From Certhia americana (Eukaryota > Chordata > Aves > Passeriformes > Certhiidae), in the NCBI GenBank assembly GCA_018697195.1, contig CM031858.1, forward strand, positions 92,427,568 through 92,491,567: a stretch of DNA of 64,000 nucleotides, given 5' to 3'. The notes under the pieces are model-generated. The model saw only the letters and a program-made list of their open reading frames with translations, searched no databases and was not told the DNA's origin. The number at the start of each line of letters is the position of its first letter. Position 1 is the first letter of the stretch. Of the stretch, positions 23,601-35,600 are shown in pieces. The position numbers were made by a program, and so were the translations under genes.

Positions 23601-26600
23601 CATCTCATCAATGTATGTAAATACTTAAAGGAGGGGTGCAAAGAAGAGGGAGCCAGGCTCTTTTCAGTGGTGTCCAGTGACAGAACAAGCAGTGGGCACA
23701 AACTGAAACACATGCTGTCTGAGCATGGGGAACATCCCTTTCCCTAAGGATTACCAAGCAGTGGCACAGGTTGCCCATAGTGATAGTGGAGTCTCCATCC
23801 TTGGTGATACTCAGAAGCCATCTGGACATAGTTGTGAGCAGCCTGATCTAGCTGATTCTATTTCAAATGAGCTCAGAGTCATTCATTCTCACTTCAATCA
23901 TGATGTGATTCTATGGAAGAAAAACTTTCTGTGCTTGATTGTTTTTTTGGGGTTTTTTTGATAACGCTGGGCATTTTGAACTGTGTTGTGTCAGATGGGA
24001 CTGCAAAAGATGGTACATAGGAAAAAAAATAACTCTTGATTTGTTGAAAACCTATTTGACATTGAGATGAAAGCCTGGAAGGGTATGTGTTTTTAGAAGA
24101 CAATGCAAAGTGAAAAATGAGCCATTACTGTAAAAAAAAAATGTTTAGAGCACAATGGAAATCAAAAGAGGCGTTAACATAGAAAAAACAAAAAAAGCTA
24201 ATGAAAAAGATATCAAATAAAACTGCAATGACCCTCCTGTGCATCAGTCCACTCAAGCATGGTTCCTATTTTCTGGATTGCCTGTTTCGAATAGGGATTT
24301 ATGCTGTGGTGAAATGCACATATCCCCCTTTTTCTATGAATGTGTAGAAGAGTTTGTAGCTGTGTTATTTGAAGATTTATCTCCATTCCTTAAGGTCTAA
24401 CCTGGGACCTCTCTGTAATTAGGAGGTCTGCTCCGTTCTTGCATTTCTCAGGTATGACTTCAACAGCAGCTTGCCTGCTAGTTGTGTTTTTGATAAATTT
24501 TCTTCATGCGATGAAAGAAAGCACACTCAGTCACTTCAGAAGGAGGCTTAACATGTGCCAGTTAAAACTGAAATATTTTAAAACCTCATGAGTTCTTCAG
24601 CTGTGTTTTGGTCATCTGTATAATGTGGGCCTTTTAAAGTATTACTTTTTAAGAGCACCTTTTAAAATTGCTTCCATATTTAAACTTGTCCTGTTCCCAT
24701 GAAACAGTTCAAAGAGTAGGACCTGTTTTACTTAACATGCCAGAGTTACTGGGAAGTGAGAATTCTACTCACTTAGAATATTTATTTTTGTATTTTTTCA
24801 GTTAACAGTTCATCAATTAGCTATACACTGCATTAAGATTTAATTGTTATTCATTTTAAAATAAGCCAGTGTTCTGTGTAAAAAATGCTGTCCAAGGTGT
24901 ATATTCACCTAAAGAATACGTGAATTGAGTAAGCTGATACTCCTGATGGATTGAAAATAAGTTAATAATATATATCTTAGTTATGTGACATATTAGAATG
25001 GTTTTTACTTTTCTGTTAAAAAATATGTTATATTTCAACTTCTAAATGTTTCCTGCTTCATGCTGGCATGTGACCATGTCATTTCAGGGGATTTTTGTAG
25101 TGTGCTTTCTAGTGAGAATCCTTTTATGGTAACTTGAAGTTAAGTAAGTTTTACAGACCAAGACTAGCCCCTGACTAGATCCAGAATAATTTTTAGAAAG
25201 GATCATTCTTGTCCATCTCTGTTGGCAGAAGTTGCTCTGTTCAGTGTGGGACACAGTATTTTATCTGGTTTTGCACACATAACTTAATACGACTGATCTG
25301 TGTGCTGGGATGAAAGGACATTTCTCAGCTTTGATTTATGAAGATAATGAAGTCATTGCTGCTACTCAAGTATGGCTTAATTGGTTTGAATTCCTTTTGG
25401 ACCACAAGCTCTTCTCTGACAAACTGAACCAGGTCTCATACCTTTCATGCATTGCTTAAGTTTTCAGATGCTTTCCTATTCTTTTCCAGCTTGTCTTCTC
25501 TGAAATCAAGTGTTTTTCCATGCTTTGTTAATTTTTCCATCTGGTGATTTAATCGGGTTTCCAAAGAAAATGTTTGGTCTCTTTCTCAGTCTATTACAGT
25601 AAATTCTGTGTTTGCTGGCTAATTTTAGCCAGTTTGGTCACAGTGGTAAAGCTTTCAAATGTTGTTTTAAATCTGGTGATAACACATGGTTGATGAGAGT
25701 TTCAGAGAAAGAAAGGTTGCAGGGGAGTTAGCAGTCCTTGCAGTGTCTTGCCAGCAGCCTCTTGAGGTATTTATCTTCTGGTTAATCAGCAAGTGTAACT
25801 TGGAGCCAGCTGGTTCAGAGACAGGAAGATCTGATGAAGTTCTCATGTGTGGCAGGGAGAAAGAGGTAGTACAGAGAAAACTGAAGAAACTTTGACAGAG
25901 TCGTTTTGGAGAGCAGAAGTAAATGAGTAGAGAACATTGGTCTGACGTTACTGCGCTAGGGGAAAAGGATTGGAAGACAGCTATGAAAATCAGGAATTTA
26001 TTGGTTCTCAGCTACCTTGCTACCTGTCTTCAGGAAGTTCTGAAGTTTTCACTTGCATGTTGTCTGTTCTTTTGTCTGTTTCTTTCACAGGCTGCACAAA
26101 AAAGTGTTGTTTCAATGGTTTAGAAGTCAGTTCAGAAGTTCAAAACATTTTGGTACTTCCCTCTGGAGTTCAGTGTAAACAGCTGTAGATAAAGATCACA
26201 GCTCTCTGTGTGTGTGCATGTATAAAATCAGAAGATTAAAAAGTATTGTTTTTGATTTTTTCTTTTCTTTTTCCCAGTAGCAACGGAACCATTGATTAAA
26301 GCAGTATATACGCTATACCAGCAAAGGAATCTGCTCTTTCCAGTTCGTACATTGCTTTTGAAATTTTTTAGCAGTGTTTACCAAAAAGAAGATTTGAGGA
26401 CACAAAGAATCAGGTAAAAAAAAAACAAAACATATTCGTTTTCATTTCAAAATAATTCATTGATTTCAGGAGTGAGAATACTGAATTTATATGTAGATGT
26501 CATAAAATTTCATTCTGAATCTGGTTTGACACTGTGCCACTGGAATTTGAAAGTTTGTGTGCTCTATGAAATGGAGATGTATCAGTTTAGTTGTCTATCT

Positions 26601-29600
26601 TAGCATAAGTACTAGATAAATCTTAATGACATAAATTTTAGCTTGAAGTACACTGCTATGAGCTTATTGTTACTGACTGTATGGCAGTCAGTGAACGTGT
26701 CAAGATCATGCAGCTGTAGCCATGGAGCATTGCCATCACTTCAGCCTGAAGTCATGAGCCCTTGATGTTCTGATGGTGGCCATGTAGCCTGACTTACTTT
26801 CTTCAAGAAAAATGCTTTGTTGCTTTGGGGGTGTGGTTTTAAAGAGACTAGGTTTTAGAAAGTATTCTTGTCCTTCTGGGCTCCTGGTTCATTGTGGGAT
26901 CTACTAGATCATGGGCAGCTTTTAGACATCTGACTTGCTTCAGACGTAGTCAGTAAGAGAAGATTATTCTCTCTAAATAATGCTGTTGCAACAGTTTTTC
27001 ATTAACCAAACGTGTCCAGATTGTTTCCAAATCTTAACTTTTCTAGAATGTATATTTCAGCCAAGTCAGGTAGTTCCACAATGTAAAAACCTTAAACACA
27101 AATCACGTGTTGATTTGTATGTGTCAATCCTGGCTCATTTGGGAACTGCGGGTCCCCTTCAGGTCCCCTTCAGGTACTGTAAAGCGGCTCTAAGGCTTTG
27201 GGAAGACTTTCTCTTCAGGCTGAGCAACAGCAGCTCTCTCAGCCTATCTTCATTCATAGAGAGGTGCTCAAGACCTCTGATGATCTTCATGGCCTTTTTG
27301 GACTTGCTTCAATGGCTCCGTGTCCTTCTTGTTTCTGGGGTCCCTGAGCTGGATGCGGCACTCCAGGTGGGATCTCACCAGAGCAGAGTAGAGGAGAAGA
27401 ATCCCCTCCCTCGACCTTCTACCCACGCTGCTTTTGATGCAGCCCAGGACACAGTTGACTTTCTGGAGGATGTGATCTGTTTCTGACACTAAAAATCAAA
27501 CTTCAGGTCTCTCAGAAGTCCTGGCATCTGCTAAGGTAGCCAAGTTTTGGGGAAATTGTTCCCTTCTACAGCTTCTTTACTTTGTAACGTCTTCTGTTGT
27601 GGTAATGCCTGAGAACATGTAATTAGATCTAAAGCCAGAAATAATCTAATGCTATGCTCTGAACATTATAAAAAGTGTAGGGAATATGAAAGGCAGGGAA
27701 AAACACTTGGGAATTATTTTCCTCCTCTTTTCACAGAGAGTGAAAAAGAGATCTTTTTCATACTAATTTCCCTGAGGTTACATAACCACTGTTCTCTGTA
27801 CTTACCTGAAAGTCTTAAGCATCTCATTCAGTTTCATGTGATCATATGACTATCTGGAAAGCTTTAGCTTTCTATCTTTAGACATCACAAATAGCAGTAG
27901 TTTTGCTGCTGTTCCTCTTAGTCTTCTACATGGATCTGCAACATTTTTAGTAACAGAAGAATGAAATTTCAAAAAATTCTTGGCAAAAAAATATGACTAC
28001 ACTTATGTCTGACAAGACCTTTGAAGACAACATAATATACTGCACTATTCCATTTCTTTCCTTTACAAACAAGTGGGGGATTTTAATTTCTTCAAAATAT
28101 AGATGGTTCAGTAGCCCCTGGATGACATTCATATTGTTCCATTGAGTTTGACGTCATAGCTCCTTCAGCCTTCCTCTGACTGTTTTCCTCATTCTTTAAC
28201 TTTTTTCTCAGAAGCTTGTCAAGAACAGTTTAAGAGGAACAGAATTCATATTGAGCATTTTTCCAGAATTTTTGTGAATATTTTTAGGTGTGTCTGATTC
28301 AAAGGATAAAGTAGGAGCTTTTGGCCTGTTGCTGCCTCATGGGAAATAAAAACCAGACTTGACTGATTTATTACATAGTTCAGGGTTAAGTTTTGTCTTG
28401 ATGTTTCAGATTATCTTCACTGCTCATCACTGCACGCATACTGTGTGTGCACTGTGTGTACATATGCATATATAGTGTGTGTGTTTGCACAGATGCATTT
28501 ATATGCTGGTAAGAGTCGAATATAATAATATATAATAATATTATTTTGCTATTATATTACTATATAATATAATAGCCGAAAAAGCTATTCAGCCTCACAA
28601 TCTGCCTTCAGCACTGGCCCGTGTGAGATGCTACAGGAAGAAGACAAGAATTACATTTACATAATTTTACTCTAAGCTTCCAACCATTTGAAGCATGTAC
28701 TTCCTCACTCTCCAGAGCTTCTGTGTGTTTATCATTCAGTGGGTGTCTGTATTATGAGCTTTTTTCATCATTCCTTGGACCAGTCTAAATCAAGAGCAAC
28801 TGCAGCATCCTCTGGCAGGGTTTACAAAGCTCTGTTGTGTCAAGACCCAACTTACTTTTGCTTGTTTAATCCTGCCTCTTTCTAGCTTCATTGGATACTA
28901 GCATCTGCTTTCTGCAGAACATGAATCAGATGTTATTCCCATCCACTCTTTCCACATCAAGTGATTTGAGACCTCTGAGCCCACCTCCAACTCGCCCACT
29001 TCAGTGGTCTGTTCTCCAGGTTTTTCCTGCTGTTGAACAGTTAATTTCTGTGCAAGGTCCTTCCTTCTTGTGTCATGGGTACTTAATTTCTTTGAAAAGG
29101 TTTTGGATGACAGGTCTTTGAGAGTGAAATAATCTGTATCATCAGAACATCATCAAAACTACTCTTGTTGACATCTTCAAAGACCTACTTTGAACTTCTT
29201 GATTTGCACTTGGCAGCTTTTTTTCTTGTGATCATCACTTCAGTAACAAGCTGATGAAATGCTTTTGGTTTCTGAATGATACTTGATTTGATAAGCCAGG
29301 GTGACATAGAAATTGTAGGCTATGAAAAATAGGATTAGTTTGTACGGTTGTTTCAGTTTGAGCCAGAAAGGAGAAATAAAAGCAACTTAGCCAAGAATGG
29401 GAAGAGAAGGTTGTGTGGGTTTCTGTTTTGTTTTTTTTTTTTTTTTTTTCCCCCCTTCAACTTATTTTTCCCTCTTTACTTTAGAAGTCGAAGTAAAGTT
29501 TTATCTCGTTGGTTGGCTGGCTTACCTCAGCAACTGGCTCTGCTTGGCTTGAGGAACCCTGAGCTTTCCAATCAGCTCATTGATATCATTCATTCCGCTG

Positions 29601-32600
29601 CTTCTCGTTCAAACAAGGAATTGTTGCAAAGTTTACAAGCCACTGCTGCTCAAATATATGGTAAGACTTTGACAATACAGCACAAGGAATTTTGAATTTT
29701 GTCCCTCGCCTGGCAGGCAGGTTGCAATAAATGGAAAATCTTTGTTTCCTAGGTGAACCTAAAGATGGAATGGGGGGCAGTGTTGCAGATTGGTTCAGTC
29801 TTCTAAAGGCTAAAGTGAGCTATGCATACTATTTAATAGAGAGTAAAAAGATTGAGATCTTTAGTTCAAGTTAGTAGGACTTAAATTTGATAGACTGGAA
29901 ATTTTAGTTTTTGTGTCAGAGAATCATAAAATCATTTAGGTTGAAAAATACCTCTGAGGTCTAAGTGGTAACCCAGCACTGCCAAGTCCACCACTGAACC
30001 GTATCCCCAGATGCCACAAGTTTTTTGAACACTTCAAGGGATGGTGATACCACTTCCCTGGACAGCTTGATCCAATGCCTGACTACCCTTTCAGTGAAGA
30101 AATTTTTCCTAATATCCAATACAAACCTCCCCTGGTACAACTTAGCCATTTCCTCTCATCCTGTTACTAGATACGTGGAAGAAGAGGTTGACTTAGCCTC
30201 ACCTGGCAGCAACCTCTTATAAGGTAATTACAGAGAGTGATAGAGTTCTTCTCTAAGCCTCCTATTTTCTAGGCTAGTACTGCCTTTTTTTTTATTCCTC
30301 GTGGTAGCTGAGGTGGTTGGTCAGTGCAGCCGGGGTGTGTGCGGGTGCCTGCTGACCGTGTGTTGTGTGCCGCAGATCCGCTCGAGGGCACGCTGGTGCT
30401 GCTGCCGGCCGAGGCGCAGCGGCGCCTGGTGCAGCTCGTGTACTTCCTGCCCTGCCTGCCTGCCAGCCTGCTCGCCTGCCTCAGCCGCTGCTGCATCATG
30501 GGCAGGATGTCCTCCGACCTCGCCACCACCCTCATCGGCATCCTGCACATGAGGTACCGCGCTCTGTGCTTGGCTCTAGGCAAAAACAGCCCCGGGGCGG
30601 GGGGGGAGGGAATACTTAGTCACAAAGTGTGAGCTTGGTCATCACTTGGAACACAGAGAATCAGTATAACGGGCAGGAACTGATGGTGTGGTTGGCCTGT
30701 TGCTTTGACCCTGTCTTTACACTGCCTGATTTTCTACAGAACATTTTGAGAAAATCATACTACTATTTAGGATGGAAAAGACCTTTAAGACCAAGTCCAG
30801 CCGTTAATCCAGCACTGCCAAGTCCACCACTAAAGCATGCCTTTAAGTGCCATATTCATCTAACCATATTATTATACTGTCTTTGTATATATTAATGAAG
30901 TCTGACAAGAATTTTCATCTTGAAATACAAACGTTAGTGCTTTTAATACCTGAGTCCTTCCAGTAAGGATGCAAAGCAGCACTATCTCTTACAGAATCTG
31001 TAAGGCCGCACGGTATTGAGCACCTTATGCCCAGAACGTCATCACCAATGGTCTTTGTTCTGCCACTAATTGCAGCTTTTCCTTGTGAATTCTTCAACCT
31101 GCCACAGCTGATAGTGAAATACAACCAACCAGTTTTTCTCATGTTCTGCTTTCTTTCAGCTCACTTTTTCTCCAATTACCACACCTAAGTAGGCAAATTA
31201 CAGTTGCTAGGCAAGTGCCTTGTTTGAAATTATTCATGCTTTTGTTTTGTTTTGTTCTTGTCCTAGCTTGGAAAAGAGTAGGTTTGCCTGTGAAATCAGG
31301 GAGCAAAGCTGCTATTCCACTGAAGTGAGTGGAGGGCATGCTGAGATTTCAGATTTCACAAGGGTGTTTTGCTTTGCTGCTTCTGGGAAAAATACATTTT
31401 TCTCCATTGGTCAATATTCTGGAACCTTTGATAAACAAGCAGGAATTAAGCTTATATGAATTATCCTGAAAGTGGTTCTTGATGCTTTTTGAATCTGAAA
31501 CATTTTTAATTAAAATAGGACACGACACAATGTACTGTCAAATACAGACCTGTTGTATTAGCTGTGTAACATGTTTATAAGATGACTAACATAAGAAGCA
31601 ATAGTGGTGGAATTTATATCTTATGTATATAATGCATTATTGCTGTAAAGGTGAAATTCTGTTCAATTTTGGGAAGGTGGACATCAGATTTTATTTTTAA
31701 AAATGAAAAATCGTCTGCCATATACTGGAAGCTCAGTAGCAAAGTGTAATTAACTAAAAGACAGTCATATTAAGAACCAGAGTCAGTAAAAGCATTCAGG
31801 TGCTTATTTTGCTTTTAGATCTTAGTGGATCTTCATTGTGTGGGTTTTTTGTAGTAATGGAGTCCCTGGTTTCTAAAAATTACCATAAAGCTGCAGGTGG
31901 GTTGTGTATATTTGATCCTTTTGGCAGAAGATCCAAGTGGCAGACAGCAGTGTTCTTACCAAAAGTAGGTTACATTCTGAGAACACAGGGGAGGAGTAAA
32001 TTCTTTGTTTTCAGAGGTGCAAGGGAAATATTTTGATTTTAATTTATGGCATTTGGAACATGTTTTAAACTCACTGTGGATTCAAATGTTGCTGTAGAGG
32101 CGGTCACGACACAGTAACTACCAAAAGTTTCAAGGCAGAAAAAAGCTTTTATTTCAACTATGTTTCCCTTTTATTCATTCCTTTCACCAAAGGCGTGCAC
32201 TTCACTCATTGGTTAGTAAAATGTATTCTGCTTGTCCATCAAATCTCTCTGTTCTTGGTTAGTTTACATACTTTGTTCCCCGATTCCCATAAGATAGATT
32301 TCTTGTTTATTGTAGTGCAGTTGTTTTTCATCCAGGAATAGTTTGTTGTGTCAACAAACTCTCATATCCAAGACTGTTTTCATATGAGAACTTGCTACTT
32401 TTAGCTGCACATAGAAGTGACAAGCTATTAATTTAGCAGAGCAAGGCCTGATTTTATGAGGCCTTTCTTTTATAATTTATCTACCTTTCTACCACATTCA
32501 AAGACTGTAGATAATCAACCCAAGAAATCTATCTGAAATCAGTAAATGAAAGAAAAATGTACTGATATTCTTAAAATGGTGCAGTTTTTTGTATTGATAA

Positions 32601-35600
32601 TCCCTTTCAGTCCTTCTTTTTGAAGGCCTGTGAGTTTTGATGAAACCTGAAAGAGAGAGATTGCTCTTGACCGAGCATTGTTTCTATTTCATAAGGTTCT
32701 TACTTCATTGAGAGGAATCAGTATTAAGTACTGGAAGTTGACTGGTTTTCTTTGGAAGCATATCTGAAAATAATACAAATCCTTGAAAAAATTAAAATTA
32801 CTCTTTCATATCATAGATAAAGTGAATGCAAGGGATTGAAAATACATTCTTACCTATATATCCGAGTTAAAAACTTGTGCAAATTACAAAGTGCTTATAG
32901 ATGATGTCTTTTTTACCTTTGGCTTAGGTGAAATGTATTTTGTGGAAGGCTTCTTTTTTTTTTTTTTTTCAATCATCATGACAGTAAACATTTTAACCTA
33001 AAATATTCATCTAGAGTGTCTTAAAGACTTAGGGAACCAAGATGATAGAAACGGTTTTGGCTGAAGGGAGTGTCCAAAAAAAGTTGCTTTGTCTACTTAA
33101 ACATGCAAAGATAGGGAGATAAGTAATAGTAGATACTAACCGTTCAAGAATGGAAGAGTCTGATACTTCTTTTTTTCTTTGGAAAGTAATTTGTACAGTC
33201 TAGGAAACAATAGTAGGTTTTCTAGATATGAACCTTAGCTGGGCTTTATGAGCTTCATAACCTGTTACTGCACACAGGATAAATGAACCAATTTTATCTT
33301 TTATCAAAAAAGCCAAGCTGAACTGTTGTGTCCAGTTTTGTGGCTTGTTTTTAGATAATGGCATGGACAGAATGGAGTGAGTTTCAAGAAGAGCAAAGAA
33401 TGATAGTCTGTCAATTGTGTAATGGGGAATGACTGACAAATTGGCATTTTAGGCAGATAAGGCTGAGAAGAAGTCAGAGTCAGTTGTGTAAAAGGCTATT
33501 GAAAAGGAATGGGGAAGTGCAGTTTTAGCAGGATTAAAAATATGGACCTTAAATGTCAAGAAAACGTTTGGTTTGTGTGCTAGCATAATTTTATGAAAGC
33601 AGAGATACATACTGGAATGGGTTGTGTAGCAAGGGGATACAAATATACTTCACTGGAAATACTTAATATCCGGCAATCGGGTTGGACTTGGAGCGTGGAG
33701 GGGCTGGCTAACTCCTGCTCTTCATTTACAGCTCTTGTGATACTCAGAGTTAAACTTTCAAGTTTGTCAAATGAATGGTACTCTAAAAAAAAAAAACCTT
33801 TTGTAATTCCACATTTCTGTGCCACAGCTTGGTTCGTGGGACGTTTTGTGTACTTTTAGCCTGTGATTGGGTGGAGTAAGTGTCCCAAATCCATGGGGAG
33901 CCGTCATTTACGAGTACCCTGCTGCTGTCAGTAGATGGAGCTGTTTCTCTTCCGGTACATCCCCGTTCTCTGTACTGAGGGGCGACTCTCCCTAAAATTC
34001 TCTTCTCCTATGGAATCTCCGTATCCATCAGGCTTTAAATAGACTGCCTTCAGGAGCGTCAGAGGGTTTGGTACTTGCTGTTAATATCTTCAACAGCCTT
34101 TATTCCCGCGCTGTTTTGACTGGCAGAGAGGAAGGCTGTTTTTACACACATCTGAAAGTGCTTTTACGGAGCGGTGTGTATTTGTCAGGGACCAGCTACA
34201 ATAAGGTGGATTCACTGAGACTACCTATGGATCATGATAAAACTTTCAGTTCTTCCCTGAACAATCATTAGAAACTCAAAGAACTTGTAAGTTTTTTTGT
34301 GTGTAAACTAAAACTATAGTAAGTGTATCCAGATGATTCAAAGGATAGCCCTGTGATGATATCAGGTGGTAACATTGAATTATAATTATTGTCTGTTACC
34401 TTTCAGGCCTTTTTGTTTGCTTGTTTGTTTATTAGAAGTGAATTTTGAAAATATTCAGTAGTTTCACTTTTTATTTTTGCAATGGTGAAGTGAATACCCA
34501 AGTGGTGTGTAGGAGCCCATTAAGTGAGCTCTGTGTGCTGAGAATGAATATGATGTTGGCAGTATTTCCATATAGAATGGGAAGGTTTCTGAGCCCCTGG
34601 GAGGCTGGTTACCTATACTGTTAAATTATTAAAATGGTTTCTGTAGCGCTTTTGGTCTACATTTGCTGAAGCCGGCACAGACCAAGTTCTGAAAAGAAAG
34701 CTGAAATGCATCCACCCATTTTGGCTGCTGGTGTGAACATGGCCAGGTTTGCACTAATTGGTCAGGATCTCTGTGCCAGTGAAAAGACGTTGGTGTTGGG
34801 GTCACTGGGATAGCTACAGCTGGTGAGTTTCAGGTGAAACTGAGGATCAGAAGGTGTTGTAGTGGCTTAATTTCCCTGCTCTTCTTCTCAAATGCCTGCC
34901 TTGTGCCTAATGTATGGGATCTGAGATGTAAGTAGCTTCAATAAATCCAGGCATGTAGAGCTCTGAGAGATGAAAGTGTGCCAGAGTTTTGGGGTATAAG
35001 TCGTACAAAAACAGGTGAGGAAGGGTGTGGAGCGACATGAGCGAACAGTCTGTCACTTCTGCCTGAGAAATGAGAGAGAGCAGCTTCTTGACAGGAGATG
35101 AGTTCTCTGAGTTGGCCTCTGATTTAAGCCTCTGATGCGCTTACATTTATGGAGAAAAATGGAAGGGTCTGGGTAGTATTTTAGAAAGTGCTTTGCATCA
35201 AATCTACTGGATTGACTTTTTTGCGATCTTTTAGGTGGTACTTTTTTGATATATTGAGATAGACAATTCATCTTGATGCAGTGTGCCACATTTCTAGAAG
35301 AGATGGCTTCAGTATTTATTTTCATTTATGATTTACTGGAATAACTATTAAGTAAGCAAATAGTAGTTCACTGCTAATTAAAGGTTAATGGTTTAAGTGC
35401 TGGTTTGGAATATGCAATAGATGGCATGAGTGGATCTTTGGCTTGAAATTCCAGTCCTAGCTTCACTTTTGGAAATTCCTTGAGGCCATGGATGCGGACA
35501 GGTAGACAGTTCTCTCCAGGAAGTGAAGAAATATATAAATCATTGATGGTCTGATAGGGACTAAGGTAATAAACTTTGGCAGTATCAGAGGTAGAGCTGG

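Larger units (their letters stand above)
26414..29484 (+). other. TEX10: TEX10 intron 7
   Basis: About 3.1 kb, containing an antisense CR1 (about 27140-27530), GT-rich and AT-rich simple sequence at about 28440-28576, and a T-run before the exon 8 acceptor (about 29434-29451). No gene seen. Confidence 0.65.

Noticed and set aside
23436..23747. 103-codon frame in intron 6
   Set aside because: It lies entirely inside the CR1 3' region and has no coding role there.
28440..28576. Regularly spaced GT/TAATA repeats as a possible array
   Set aside because: Simple-sequence repeats without unique spacers; this is a eukaryotic intron, so no CRISPR.
29251..29275. Possible C/D-box snoRNA (ctgatgaaa followed by tctga)
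   Set aside because: The spacing is too short, there is no terminal stem, and no known TEX10 intronic snoRNA supports it.
30301..30632. Several overlapping frames on both strands around exon 9
   Set aside because: Shadows of the GC-rich exon. Only the frame that joins exons 8 and 10 in phase matches TEX10.
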